A model generated the notes under the pieces. The model was not told the DNA's origin. It saw only the letters and a program-made list of their open reading frames with translations, and made no database searches. The translations under genes and the position numbers were made by a program. Positions 1-9,205 of a DNA stretch of 64,000 bases are shown here, piece by piece. Positions within the stretch are counted from its first letter, which is position 1. Each line of letters begins with the position of its first letter. Source of the DNA: Eisenbergiella porci (GTDB lineage Bacteria; Bacillota; Clostridia; Lachnospirales; Lachnospiraceae); contig NZ_VUMI01000016.1 of assembly GCF_009696275.1 (NCBI RefSeq), forward strand, positions 44,463 through 108,462, written 5' to 3'.

Positions 1-340
1 CGTAAAAGGCGCGCTTCTCCACCTCCGTAATATCGGTAGGCACCGCAATATAGAAGTCGGCAGGCTTGATATTGCCTCCGGACATATCCGTCACAAAAAA
101 ACGGATCAGAGTTTCCATATTCTTAATATCGGCGATAACGCCGTTGCAGAGCGGATAGGAAATCTGGATATTGCCGGGAGCCTTTTCATACATTTCATAG
201 GCGGAATCCCCATAAGCGAAAACGGTCTTCTTGTTCTGCACGGCGATCATGTTTTTTTCAATCATGATCTTGTCATCCGCCGCGCTGTAAATCTTAATGT
301 TGCTCGTACCTAAATCGATTCCAAAAGCATTCGTAGACAA
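1..340 (-). CDS. mreB: Rod-shape protein MreB (3' end outside window)
   Basis: Actin-like ATPase that forms membrane-associated filaments and guides lateral wall synthesis. Only the first 113 codons are present; the rest lies beyond the left edge. The phosphate-1 loop GIDLGTSNIK is seen within the first 20 residues, and the following text (ending IAVPTDITEVEKRAFY) follows MreB. I place the start at a TTG at 340-338 because AAGGAAGGAG lies 9 bases upstream and no ATG fits. It follows radC after 17 bases on the same strand, the usual radC-mreB-mreC order in Firmicutes, so it is probably co-transcribed with radC and the DUF4321 gene. Confidence 0.9.
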   Translation of the reverse strand, partial: MSTNAFGIDLGTSNIKIYSAADDKIMIEKNMIAVQNKKTVFAYGDSAYEMYEKAPGNIQISYPLCNGVIADIKNMETLIRFFVTDMSGGNIKPADFYIAVPTDITEVEKRAFY

Positions 341-357
341 AATGATTTTCTCCTTCC

Positions 358-1059
358 TTATTTCAACAGGCCGGACTCCCTGAAGCTTACATAGCAGTTA
401 TCACCCACTATGATATGATCGGTCAGGGGCAGCTGCATCATGCCGCAAAGCTGGGCCAGATGTTTCGTAATTTCAATATCCTGTCTGCTGGGAGAGGCAT
501 CTCCGCTGGGATGATTATGGATCAGCAGGATATGTACAGCATGGTATTCCATCGCCATAAGGAAAATCTCCCGGGGCGATACCAGGGAACAGTTGACGGT
601 GCCCTTGGACAGTGTCCTGTCACAGATCAGGCGGTTCTTGTTGTCTGTCATCACAAGAATCACTTCCTCCGTTTCCTTTCCCCTCAGTCGTTCCATATAA
701 TAGTCTGCCACAGTTTCCGGTTTGGTAAACTGTAATCTCTCACGAGTATCCGCCATAGCCAGCCTGCGTGACAGCTCAATAAGGCATTTGATTTTCACCG
801 CCTTCACCTGGCCGATGCCGTTGACCTTGCAAAGGTCCCCGACGGACAGATGCTGCAGGCCGAGCAGCCCTTTTTCCCTGCCCTTGCTGAGGGCAAGCAC
901 CTGCTTTGCCAGCTGCAGGGCATCCATGGTTCTGGTGCCGGTCCAGATAATGATGGCGAGCAGTTCCTCTTCGGAGAGATATTCCGGCCCCTTTGCCATA
1001 AATTTTTCATAGGGCTTCATCTCTTCATAGCATGGTTCTTTTTGATTCGTTTGATTCAT
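358..1059 (-). CDS. radC: RadC / UPF0758 JAB-domain protein
   Basis: Protein of 233 residues with the usual RadC layout. An N-terminal helix-hairpin-helix region carries LSEEELLAIIIWTGTR and VNGIGQVKAVKI. A C-terminal JAB/MPN metal-binding domain shows HNHPSGDASPSRQD, with the two His and the Asp expected to hold zinc. The family was named for DNA repair, but its biochemical role is unsettled. GGGGA lies 7 bases before the ATG. It sits between the DUF4321 gene and mreB, a conserved arrangement, and there is no sign of damage. Confidence 0.93.
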   Translation of the reverse strand: MNQTNQKEPCYEEMKPYEKFMAKGPEYLSEEELLAIIIWTGTRTMDALQLAKQVLALSKGREKGLLGLQHLSVGDLCKVNGIGQVKAVKIKCLIELSRRLAMADTRERLQFTKPETVADYYMERLRGKETEEVILVMTDNKNRLICDRTLSKGTVNCSLVSPREIFLMAMEYHAVHILLIHNHPSGDASPSRQDIEITKHLAQLCGMMQLPLTDHIIVGDNCYVSFRESGLLK

Positions 1060-1149
1060 TTAATTCCCCGTTTCTTCACGTTTCCGAACGCTCCTCACGG
1101 GTACGGCCGCCTGTATGTACTCACTTTTACAGCATAAGCCCGCGGCTTT

Positions 1150-1401
1150 TCAAAGAATACGGTAAATCAGCAATGCAATCACTATCCCCAGTATGCTTGC
1201 TATTGTAATTTTGATCGTCAGCGCAAAGGTGATGCTCAGTATCCCGAAATCCAGGATAAGCGGGCTTGTAAACCCGAAGGTCTGTCCGAAATTCATGAAG
1301 CTTGCGGGAAACAGGCTTCCAACGAAGCCTCCCAGTACAATTCCGGCCAGAACAAGCAGCAGACAGGTCCATCCGTTTTTACTTTTCATTTTCTTCATCA
1401 T
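1150..1401 (-). CDS. DUF4321 small membrane protein
   Basis: Protein of 83 residues with two or three hydrophobic segments: CLLLVLAGIVLGGFVGSLF (about 14-32), LDFGILSITFALTIKI (about 50-65) and IASILGIVIALLIYRIL at the C-terminus. The LAGIVLGGFVGSLFP block and the position just upstream of radC-mreB match the DUF4321 family, which has no known function. It is probably the first gene of a DUF4321-radC-mreB transcript, since a promoter-like sequence lies just upstream (1430-1458). Confidence 0.8.
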   Translation of the reverse strand: MMKKMKSKNGWTCLLLVLAGIVLGGFVGSLFPASFMNFGQTFGFTSPLILDFGILSITFALTIKITIASILGIVIALLIYRIL

Positions 1402-1429
1402 TCATCCTTTGTATTTGTTGCCATTACCT

Positions 1430-1458
1430 ATATTAGCATACTTCCAGATCCATGTATA
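1430..1458 (-). promoter_or_regulatory. Promoter for DUF4321-radC-mreB
   Basis: On the minus strand TATACA (1458-1453), a 17-base spacer and TAATAT (1435-1430) form a plausible sigma-A promoter. A TGC precedes the -10 (extended -10 type). The gene start is about 30 bases downstream. The -35 is a poor match, so this rests mainly on the -10 and spacing. Confidence 0.45.
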
Positions 1459-1537
1459 GAATCTAAAAGTAAAAAATTTCGCCCTGTTCGACAGCGATTG
1501 ACACGTTCCCCGCGGATACGTCAGGAGAAGAATCGCT

Positions 1538-2833
1538 TTAGTGCGGCAATTGGACGGCTTTCGCCCCCACACAGCGCTGAAGGGATTTTAATATGCCGAA
1601 TTTTGCATGGGGCCAGGTCAGGCCGCCCTGAAAATAGACCGCATAGGGCGGTTTGAGGGGGCCGTCTGCGCTCAGTTCTATGGAAGAACCGGAAACGAAC
1701 GCACCGGCCGCCATGATAACCTGGCTGTCATAGCCCGGCATATCCCAGGGTTCGGGACGCACGAAGCTGTCCACCGGCGCGGCCGCCTGGATCCCTTCGC
1801 AGAAGGCAATCAGGCCTTCAGGATTTCCGAAGGTGACCGCCTGGATAATGTCATGCCTGCTCTCCTTCCCGTCAGGGACTACGCCGAAGCCCAGACGTTC
1901 ATAAATATTGGCGGCAAAAATGGCCCCCTTCAGAGCGCTGGCCGTAACCGTAGGAGCAAGGAACAGTCCCTGGTAAAACTGGGGCAGGATGCCCAATGAC
2001 GCGCCCACCTCCTTGCCAAGCCCCGGAGAGGTCAGGCGGCAGGCCGCGTTTTCCACGCATTCCCTGGTGCCGGCAATATAGCCGCCGATGGGTGCCAGGC
2101 CGCCGCCGGGGTTTTTAATCAGGGAGCCGACACACATATCAGCGCCCACATCCGTTGGCTCCATGCGCTCCACAAATTCTCCATAGCAGTTGTCCACCAT
2201 GCAGATACAGTCCGGCTTTCTGCTTTTGATGAACGCGATCAGCTCGCCGATGCGCTTTACGGACAGCGTGGGCCTTGTCTGATAACCTTTGGAGCGCTGT
2301 ATGGTCACAAGCCTGGTGCGTTCATTCAGGGCCTTTTCAATATTTTCATAATCAAAGCCCCCGTCCGGCAGAAGATCAACCTGACGGTAGCTGATGCCGT
2401 ATTCCTTCAGGGAGCCTCTGGACTCCCTGATGCCGATGACCTCTTCCAGCGTGTCATAGGGCTTTCCCACAGGGGAAAGCAGCTCGTCTCCGGGCCGCAG
2501 GTTGCTCATGAGCGCCAGGGCAAGCGCATGGGTGCCGCAGGTAATCTGGGGCCTGACCAGCGCATCCTGCGTATGGAAAACAGCGGCATATACGGACTCC
2601 AATGTCTCTCTTCCCAAATCATTATAGCCATAGCCGGTGGTGCCCAGCAGGCAGGCCTCGCTCACCTTATTTTCCTGCATGGCCTTTAATACCTTCAACT
2701 GGTTATATTCCGCAGTTTCATCTATTTCTTCAAACCGTCCCTTCAGTTCCTTAAGCACCTGCTCACCGAACCTGAGCACCGGTTCACTGATTCCCATTTC
2801 CCGGTAAAAATCTGAAATATTGCTTTCCTTCAT
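1538..2833 (-). CDS. PLP-dependent lyase of the methionine gamma-lyase / YnbB family
   Basis: Protein of 431 residues matching COG4100, annotated either as 'aluminium resistance protein' or 'methionine gamma-lyase family', a fold-type I PLP enzyme. Visible marks are TTGYGYNDLGRE near residue 65, QITCGTHALALAL near 97, MVDNCYGEFVE near 213 and the probable PLP lysine in SLIKNPGGGLAP near 240. The true substrate is unknown; sulfur amino acid breakdown is an inference from the family. It lies downstream of mutS-mutL-miaA with a 165-base gap containing a weak promoter (TTGCTG-N17-TATAAA), so it may be read both from the operon and independently. Confidence 0.85.
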   Translation of the reverse strand: MKESNISDFYREMGISEPVLRFGEQVLKELKGRFEEIDETAEYNQLKVLKAMQENKVSEACLLGTTGYGYNDLGRETLESVYAAVFHTQDALVRPQITCGTHALALALMSNLRPGDELLSPVGKPYDTLEEVIGIRESRGSLKEYGISYRQVDLLPDGGFDYENIEKALNERTRLVTIQRSKGYQTRPTLSVKRIGELIAFIKSRKPDCICMVDNCYGEFVERMEPTDVGADMCVGSLIKNPGGGLAPIGGYIAGTRECVENAACRLTSPGLGKEVGASLGILPQFYQGLFLAPTVTASALKGAIFAANIYERLGFGVVPDGKESRHDIIQAVTFGNPEGLIAFCEGIQAAAPVDSFVRPEPWDMPGYDSQVIMAAGAFVSGSSIELSADGPLKPPYAVYFQGGLTWPHAKFGILKSLQRCVGAKAVQLPH

Positions 2834-2998
2834 GTCTCCTCATTTCTTTCCGCAATTACGGCGGCGGATATTTTTTCTTCTTTTTCTTCTTATTTTATAA
2901 CTGTTCAGTTCCTTCACAGCAAAAGCGTCAGCCTGCTGGACAGTTTCCTTGTTCCTTACCATACAAAACCTGAAATACCACAGGCATTCCGGGCCTCC

Positions 2999-3958
2999 TT
3001 ACTCCACCAGGCCCCTTTGCACGCAGCTTTCCAGCATAAATGAAAGCATGTCCTCTTCCGATGCAAAATCCGGCTTTTCCACCCAGATTACATCCTTTTC
3101 CCTGCGGAACCAGGTTAACTGCCGTTTGGCAAAATGTCTGGTATCTCTTTTTATCAGATAAACGGCTCTTTCCAGATCGTACTCTCCTTCCAGAAAGCCC
3201 AGGATTTCCTTATAGCCCAGCCCCTGCATGGAAACCAGCTGTCTGCTGCAGCCCCGTTCCTTCAGGCCGCGCACCTCTTCCAGCAACCCTTTGGCCAGCA
3301 TATCGTCCACCCTTTTATCTATGCGGTCATAAATGGCTTCCCGTTTATCATTCAATACGAAATAGCAGGCATTGTATGCCGCCTGTTTTTTCCGTTCCTG
3401 CTCATTGTGAGCAGATATCTTTTCTCCGGTGGATAGATAATATTCCAGGGCGCGGATCACACGCTTTACATTGTTGGCATGTATCTGCTCCGCCGCTTCC
3501 CTGTCCACGGCCGCCAGCATTTTGTGAAGATATTCCGGCCCTTTTTCCTCCGCAGTCTGCTCAAGCGTCCTGCGGCAGGCGTCATCCTCCGGATTTTCCG
3601 TAAAGTCAATATCATACAGGACCGACTGGATGTAAAAGCCAGTGCCTCCTGTAATAATGGGGATTTTCCCCCGGCTGCGGATATCGGAAATGGCCTGCTT
3701 CGCCATTTTCTGGAAGGTAACCACATTAAACTCGTCCTCCGGTTCCAGGACATCGATCAAATGATGGGGAATGCCCTGCATTTCTGAGGGCAGGATTTTG
3801 GCCGATCCAATGTCCATATGCCGGTATACCTGCATGGAATCCGCAGAGATAATTTCTCCCTGAAGCTTCTGTGCCAGCTTCAGGGACAGGGCCGTCTTTC
3901 CCACGGCGGTGGGGCCTGTCAGAATGATAAGAGGTTCTTTTTTCTGCTTTTCTTCCAT
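2999..3958 (-). CDS. miaA: tRNA dimethylallyltransferase MiaA
   Basis: Transfers a dimethylallyl group to N6 of A37 in tRNAs reading UNN codons, the substrate then used by MiaB (also in this window, 10359-11840). The 319 residues match the family length. Seen are the P-loop GPTAVGKTALS (about 14-24), the DSMQVYRHMDIGSAK block with the catalytic Asp, and the GGTGFYIQ motif. It follows mutL after 24 bases, the common mutS-mutL-miaA order. No hfq homologue follows it here, unlike in some Bacillota. Confidence 0.96.
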   Translation of the reverse strand: MEEKQKKEPLIILTGPTAVGKTALSLKLAQKLQGEIISADSMQVYRHMDIGSAKILPSEMQGIPHHLIDVLEPEDEFNVVTFQKMAKQAISDIRSRGKIPIITGGTGFYIQSVLYDIDFTENPEDDACRRTLEQTAEEKGPEYLHKMLAAVDREAAEQIHANNVKRVIRALEYYLSTGEKISAHNEQERKKQAAYNACYFVLNDKREAIYDRIDKRVDDMLAKGLLEEVRGLKERGCSRQLVSMQGLGYKEILGFLEGEYDLERAVYLIKRDTRHFAKRQLTWFRREKDVIWVEKPDFASEEDMLSFMLESCVQRGLVE

Positions 3959-3982
3959 ATTGACTCCCTTCTCCGCGTAAAT

Positions 3983-5971
3983 TTAAATAATCCTTTTGAA
4001 TTTTCTTTCCAGTTCATATTTGCTCATAGTAATAATCGTAGGCCTGCCGTGAGGGCAATGGTAGGGATTCTCCAGCTGCAGCAGCTGTTCAAGCAGCGAA
4101 GCCATTTCCTCCCGTGACATGGAGTGATTACCCTTTACCGCAGACTTACAGGCCATGGAGGCCAGCTTTTCGGCGATTGCCTTTGGCGCGCCGTGAGGCG
4201 GTTCTTCCTCCAGTTCATCCAGTATAGCCTCCAGGAATTCTTTTTCACAATGTCCGTAAAGGTCGCACGGTACGGAACGTACTGCATAGGCATTACCGCC
4301 GAATTCCTCGATTTCGAAGCCCAGCTGCGCAAAATAGGAAGAATACTCCTCGAGAAGATGGGCTTCCCTTGCCGACAGGTTCAAAACGATAGGCGGCGTG
4401 AGCATCTGGCTGTCAACGCTTCCGTTTTCCAGCTTATTTATCAGGGCTTCGTACTTCACCTTTTCATGGGCTGCATGCTGGTCGATAAAGAGAAGCTTTT
4501 CCTCGTATTCCGCAATCCAGTAGGTATCAAATACCTGTCCCAATATCCGGTAGCTCTGCACCGCCTCTTTAGTAAGCAGCTTTTCTTCGAAAAGCTCCAT
4601 CTGTCTGACATCCTTTACCGTATACTGCCCTTCTTCTTCCTGAAGCATACGGCCAAGCCGCTGAGTCTCAAAGGGCTGCGGAGCCTCCGGCTTTGGGCGG
4701 GAAGGCGGCGAAACAGCGGCGCGTTCTGCGGCCGCTTCAACCGGGGCAGCCGCAGCAACTGTTTCTGTTGATATATTTAATCCGGCATCGGGCGCCTGCT
4801 GCCGGACCGATGCAGCTTTCTTAACCACCTGCGCCTGAACCGTTTCCGCCGCAGGTGCAGGCTGCGCCGCCTGTTGGCTTTGAGCGGTTTGAACTTTGGG
4901 CGATTCCTTTTTCTCATCCGCCTTTTTCTCATCCGCCCTTTTCTTTTCTTTCGTGTCAGCAAACGTCACATCCGGTATCATTTCACGGCGTCTTAAGGCT
5001 GTGCGCACCTGTTCTTCCAGAAAGGCGTACAGGCCTGGCTGATCATGGAACCGTATTTCCATTTTGGAAGGATGGACATTCACGTCAATCCGTTCCGTAT
5101 CCATATTGATGTGCAGCAGCGCAAAAGGGAACTTGTGCTGCATCAGATAAGCCTTGTAGCCTGCCTCCAGTCCCTTGGAAAGCAGAGGGCTCTTAATGTA
5201 TCTTCCATTCACAAAGAAAAATTCAAAATTTCTATTGGAGCGAACCACGGAAGGGCTTCCCAGGAAGCCTTCCACTTCTATTCCCTCCTCTTTTACGGAA
5301 AAAGGAATCAGTTCCTTTACAATCTCCCTTCCGTAAATGCGGTAGACAATTTCCTTCAGATCTCCGTTGCCGGAGGTATGGAACCTGACCTGCCCGTTCA
5401 TCATAAACTGAAAAGCCACATCGGGCCTGGAAAGCGCCATATGCTCCATCAAATCTGATATATAGCTGCCCTCCGTGGCCGGGGATTTCAGAAATTTTTT
5501 CCTGACAGGCGTATTAAAGAAAAGCTCCCTGACAATGATGGTTGTGCCTTCCGGTGCGCCTACCTCTGAAAAATCCCGTTCCTTTTCCCCTTCCAGGCGG
5601 TAATGGACTCCCGTCAGTTCTTCCTTCGTCTTTGTGATCAGCTCCACCATGGAAACCGCAGCGATGCTGGAAAGCGCCTCGCCCCGAAACCCCAGGTTTC
5701 TTACCCGGTACAGATCCTCAACCGAACGGATTTTGCTGGTGGCATGGCGGAAAAATGCCTTTCGCACCTGTTCCTTTTCAATTCCGCCCCCGTTGTCCGT
5801 AACGCGGATAAAAGAACAGCCGCCATCCCTGATTTCCACGGTTACTGCCTTTGCGCCTGCGTCCATGGCGTTCTCCACCAGCTCCTTTACCACGCTGGAT
5901 GGCCGTTCCACCACTTCGCCCGCCGCTATTTTATCTATGGTGCTGCTATCCAGCAGTTTGATTTCCGCCAT
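3983..5971 (-). CDS. mutL: DNA mismatch repair endonuclease MutL
   Basis: Links MutS mismatch recognition to strand removal. The N-terminal GHKL ATPase shows ENAMDAGA, DNGGGI and GFRGEALSSI. A low-complexity linker (about 330-440) contains a short DEKKADEKK repeat. The C-terminal domain carries the nicking-endonuclease signature DQHAAHEKVKYE (about 497) with ACKSAVKGN and CPHGRPT. This is therefore the endonuclease-active MutL of bacteria without MutH. It has 662 residues, and the gap to mutS is 72 bases. Confidence 0.97.
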   Translation of the reverse strand: MAEIKLLDSSTIDKIAAGEVVERPSSVVKELVENAMDAGAKAVTVEIRDGGCSFIRVTDNGGGIEKEQVRKAFFRHATSKIRSVEDLYRVRNLGFRGEALSSIAAVSMVELITKTKEELTGVHYRLEGEKERDFSEVGAPEGTTIIVRELFFNTPVRKKFLKSPATEGSYISDLMEHMALSRPDVAFQFMMNGQVRFHTSGNGDLKEIVYRIYGREIVKELIPFSVKEEGIEVEGFLGSPSVVRSNRNFEFFFVNGRYIKSPLLSKGLEAGYKAYLMQHKFPFALLHINMDTERIDVNVHPSKMEIRFHDQPGLYAFLEEQVRTALRRREMIPDVTFADTKEKKRADEKKADEKKESPKVQTAQSQQAAQPAPAAETVQAQVVKKAASVRQQAPDAGLNISTETVAAAAPVEAAAERAAVSPPSRPKPEAPQPFETQRLGRMLQEEEGQYTVKDVRQMELFEEKLLTKEAVQSYRILGQVFDTYWIAEYEEKLLFIDQHAAHEKVKYEALINKLENGSVDSQMLTPPIVLNLSAREAHLLEEYSSYFAQLGFEIEEFGGNAYAVRSVPCDLYGHCEKEFLEAILDELEEEPPHGAPKAIAEKLASMACKSAVKGNHSMSREEMASLLEQLLQLENPYHCPHGRPTIITMSKYELERKFKRII

Positions 5972-6043
5972 CTGTGTCTCCTTTCTTCACCGCTGTCCTG
6001 CCTTGGCCCGCAATTGCCCGGCAGCCTGCGGGGACACTGCTGC

Positions 6044-8692
6044 CTACCATCTGTTTTTCAGCTTGTTCTGCAGGCGGTACAGGGTATTCAGGGCATCCAG
6101 CGGGGTCATGGTACTCACCTCCACGTTTTTCAGTTCGTCCAGCACATCCGCATCGGTCACCGTATCGAACAGGGATATCTGCTCCAGATCCAACTCGTCA
6201 TAATGCTCCTGCTTTCTGGCAGGCGCGCCCCCGTCCACTATGGAAATGCTCTGAACCTTCTCCGTAATGTCGTTATCGCTGAGCTGCTCCACAATTTCCT
6301 TGGCCCGGTCAATCACCATATCGGGCACCCCGGCCAGCCTCGCCACCTGGATGCCGTAGCTCTTATCCGCGCCACCCTTGATAATCTTACGCAGGAAAAC
6401 AATATCATCCCCTTTTTCCTTAACGGCGATACAGTAATTATTCACGTTATTCATCTTGCCTTCCAGCTCGGTCAGCTCATGATAATGGGTGGCAAACAGC
6501 GTTTTTGCCCCCAGGAGCTTGCGGTTGCTGATATGCTCAATCACCGCCCAGGCGATGCTCAGCCCGTCAAAGGTTGAGGTTCCCCTTCCGATTTCATCCA
6601 GGATAAGCAGACTGTTTCTGGTGGCATTGCGCAGGATATTGGCCACCTCGCTCATTTCTACCATAAAGGTACTCTGGCCGCTGGCCAGATCGTCCGATGC
6701 CCCGACACGGGTAAAAATACGGTCAACGATTCCGATGGCCGCCTGTCTTGCAGGGACAAAGCTTCCCACCTGGGCCATCAGCACTATAAGCGCTGTCTGG
6801 CGCATGTATGTGGATTTGCCCGCCATGTTCGGTCCCGTAATTACGGCTATCTGGTGGGAATTATTGTCCAGATAGGTATCGTTGGGAATGAACATATCAT
6901 GCTCAATCATTTTTTCCACCACAGGATGGCGGCCGTCCTTGATATTGATCTGTCCCTTTTCGTTCAGCACCGGCCTGACATAGTGATTCTGCTCCGCCAC
7001 CAGGGAAAAGGAACAGAATACATCCAGCCTCGCCACCGCTTTCGCGGTAGTCTGAATTCTTTCGATTTCTCCCGCTATCCGGTCCCTGATTTCACAGAAC
7101 AGATCATATTCCAGCGTGCAGAGCTTATCCTCCGCATTTAAAATAGTATCCTCCAGCTCCTTCAACCGGGGCAGGGTATAGCGTTCCGCGTTGGTCAGCG
7201 TCTGCTTCCTGATATAATCCTCCGGCACCATGTTCAGGTAGGATTTGGTCACCTCCAGATAATAGCCGAATACCTTGTTGTATTTAACGCGCAGATTTTT
7301 AATGCCTGTACGCTCCCTTTCGGCATTTTCCAGCTCTGCCAGCCAGTTCTTGCCCTCCGTTTTCGCCCTGCGCAGATTATCGATGTCCTCATTATAGCCT
7401 GCTTTGATCATTCCGCCTTCACGGATGGTAATGGGCGGCTCCTCCTCTATGGAGTCACAGATCAGAAGATAGAGATCCTCCAGGCCGTCCATTTCCTGCT
7501 CTATTTTTTCATTGGCTGTCCCCGGAAGCTCTTTCAGCACGGTTTTAATATGAGGGAGCATTTCCATAGAATTGCGGAAAGCGATCAAATCCCTGGGATT
7601 GGCCGTCTTGTAGCTCACCTTTCCCAGCAGACGCTCCAAATCGTAGATAGGATTCAGGTATTCCCGGATTTCATCCCTGGCCACCGGATTGCTGCAGAAG
7701 GCCTCCACGGCATCCAGCCGTTCCTCCATTTCATTTTTATGGATCAGGGGCTGTTCCAGGAAGCTTCTAAGCATTCTGGCCCCCATGGCTGTCCTTGTCT
7801 TATCAAGCACCCAGAGAAGAGAGCCTCTCTTCTGTTTTTCCCGCAGCGTTTCCGTCAGCTCCAGATTCCGTCTTGTGGAGCTGTCCAGAAGCATATACCT
7901 GTTGACCAGATACGGTTCAATATGGGTAAAATGGCTCAGCGGTATTTTCTGGGTGTCATATAAATAGGAAAGAAGCGATCCCGCCGCAATCACCCCGTTA
8001 GGGAATTCCTCCACGCCCAGGCCCGACAACGAATTGACGCCAAAATGCTTCATCAGGCATTTTCTGCACAGATCATCGTCGAAATAATGGGGTTCCAGGG
8101 AATAAATGGCGATTCCCAGCCGCTCCTTCAAATCATCCAGTTCCATGCCGCTTACAAGAAACGCATCATTGCAAATAATTTCGGACGGCGCATATTTCAT
8201 CACCTCATCCAGAAGCTTCCTGTTGTCCTCCACTTCGGTCATATAATAATCGCCGGTGGTGACATCCGCCACGGAGATGCCTGTTTTCCCGGCGAAGTAG
8301 GCAATGCACATAATATAATTATTTTTATTTTCCTCCAGGGCCTGGATATTCAGGTTGGTTCCGGGCGTTACAATCCGGACCACCTCTCTCTTAACCAGCC
8401 CCTTGGCCAGCTTGGGATCCTCCATCTGTTCACAGATGGCAACCTTGTAGCCCTTGCTCACCAGCCGGCTTAAATATCCTTCTACCGCATGATAAGGGAC
8501 CCCGCACATGGGCGCCCGCTCCTCCTGGCCGCAGTTCTTCCCTGTCAGTGTGATTTCCAGTTCTCTGGACGCTGTCAGGGCATCCTCAAAAAACATTTCA
8601 TAAAAGTCTCCAAGACGGTAAAAGAGGATACAGTCCGGATATTGCTTTTTGGTTTCCATGTATTGCTGCATCATCGGCGTTAATTCTGCCAT
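6044..8692 (-). CDS. mutS: DNA mismatch repair protein MutS
   Basis: Mismatch-recognition ATPase, 882 residues, full length. The mismatch-wedge motif GDFYEMF is at about 28-34, the Walker A GPNMAGKSTYMRQ at about 615-625, and the Walker B LLILDEIGRGTSTFDG near 695. The C-terminal region continues past residue 800 and should include the dimer/MutL-contact helices. It is the first gene of the mutS-mutL-miaA operon and is preceded by a good promoter (8748-8776). Note that the minus-strand mutS promoter faces the terminator-bounded small unit at 8960-9265 from downstream. Confidence 0.97.
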   Translation of the reverse strand: MAELTPMMQQYMETKKQYPDCILFYRLGDFYEMFFEDALTASRELEITLTGKNCGQEERAPMCGVPYHAVEGYLSRLVSKGYKVAICEQMEDPKLAKGLVKREVVRIVTPGTNLNIQALEENKNNYIMCIAYFAGKTGISVADVTTGDYYMTEVEDNRKLLDEVMKYAPSEIICNDAFLVSGMELDDLKERLGIAIYSLEPHYFDDDLCRKCLMKHFGVNSLSGLGVEEFPNGVIAAGSLLSYLYDTQKIPLSHFTHIEPYLVNRYMLLDSSTRRNLELTETLREKQKRGSLLWVLDKTRTAMGARMLRSFLEQPLIHKNEMEERLDAVEAFCSNPVARDEIREYLNPIYDLERLLGKVSYKTANPRDLIAFRNSMEMLPHIKTVLKELPGTANEKIEQEMDGLEDLYLLICDSIEEEPPITIREGGMIKAGYNEDIDNLRRAKTEGKNWLAELENAERERTGIKNLRVKYNKVFGYYLEVTKSYLNMVPEDYIRKQTLTNAERYTLPRLKELEDTILNAEDKLCTLEYDLFCEIRDRIAGEIERIQTTAKAVARLDVFCSFSLVAEQNHYVRPVLNEKGQINIKDGRHPVVEKMIEHDMFIPNDTYLDNNSHQIAVITGPNMAGKSTYMRQTALIVLMAQVGSFVPARQAAIGIVDRIFTRVGASDDLASGQSTFMVEMSEVANILRNATRNSLLILDEIGRGTSTFDGLSIAWAVIEHISNRKLLGAKTLFATHYHELTELEGKMNNVNNYCIAVKEKGDDIVFLRKIIKGGADKSYGIQVARLAGVPDMVIDRAKEIVEQLSDNDITEKVQSISIVDGGAPARKQEHYDELDLEQISLFDTVTDADVLDELKNVEVSTMTPLDALNTLYRLQNKLKNRW

Positions 8693-8747
8693 TGTTCAGT
8701 TTCTCCTTTGTAATTCCCATTTCAAATCCGAAAGCATACATCTATAA

Positions 8748-8776
8748 AATATAGCACAAAATGGGGAAATTGTAAA
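8748..8776 (-). promoter_or_regulatory. mutS promoter
   Basis: TTTACA (8776-8771), exactly 17 bases, then TATATT (8753-8748) on the minus strand, about 55 bases before the mutS ATG. It is one mismatch per hexamer from the sigma-A consensus. Confidence 0.6.
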
Positions 8777-8966
8777 TCTTAACAAAATCCTTCCAACGGC
8801 GTATTCTCAGGCTTAGTAACAGTCCAGACGACGGTACTGCTGCCAGGCTTTATATGGATTCAGGCAACAATATTCCCGACATTTCTTCTGCACAAGCCAG
8901 GGCATCCGGAGGCTTGATTATGCTTCAAAGTCTCTCCTTCCTCCAACCCGCCCCGCAGGAAAAAAA

Positions 8967-8989
8967 AGCGCTGCCATACCGGCAGCGCT
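8967..8989 (-). terminator. Strong intrinsic terminator of a small transcript
   Basis: A perfect 9-bp GC-rich stem (AGCGCTGCC / GGCAGCGCT) with a 5-base loop is followed on the minus strand by eight T residues (8967-8960). No annotated gene ends here. The nearest plausible unit it can end is the one starting at the promoter at 9260-9265. It also separates that unit from mutS. Confidence 0.85.
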
Positions 8990-9052
8990 GCAAAAATAAT
9001 CTGTAACTGTAAGGATACTGAACAGATACAATAATCCTTATTATTCCTGGCA

Positions 9053-9205
9053 TCAAAATGTGGGCTGTTGGGGAGAAACTTGATGCATTGGCCAGGAAAA
9101 AGATAATACATTTTGGGGAATGATATCAAATAAACAATTTTTATTTATTGCATACAATCCATAATCGCATACAATTTGCTCAATTGTTTTCCTTAAGCCA
9201 GGCAT
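9053..9205 (-). CDS. Possible 50-residue peptide in a small transcription unit
   Basis: This frame starts at ATG 9205 (MPGLRKTIEQ...) and ends at TGA 9055-9053, 64 bases before a strong terminator. It has no hydrophobic segment, two Cys and a Pro/Gln-rich end, and I recognise no family. The ribosome binding site is weak (TGGA about 8 bases upstream). The main support is context: it is the only decent frame between an extended -10 promoter with an operator-like palindrome (9228-9265) and the terminator at 8967-8989. It could equally be a non-coding RNA of about 290 bases, or the remnant of a longer gene. Confidence 0.35.
   Translation of the reverse strand: MPGLRKTIEQIVCDYGLYAINKNCLFDIIPQNVLSFSWPMHQVSPQQPTF

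Noticed and set aside
4890..4950. Short repeat in the mutL linker (DEKK units)
   Set aside because: Low-complexity linkers between the ATPase and C-terminal domain are usual in MutL; only two units are present.
8860..9129. Minus-strand frame of 89 codons upstream of mutS
   Set aside because: It would run straight through the strong terminator at 8967-8989 and lacks a plausible start site.
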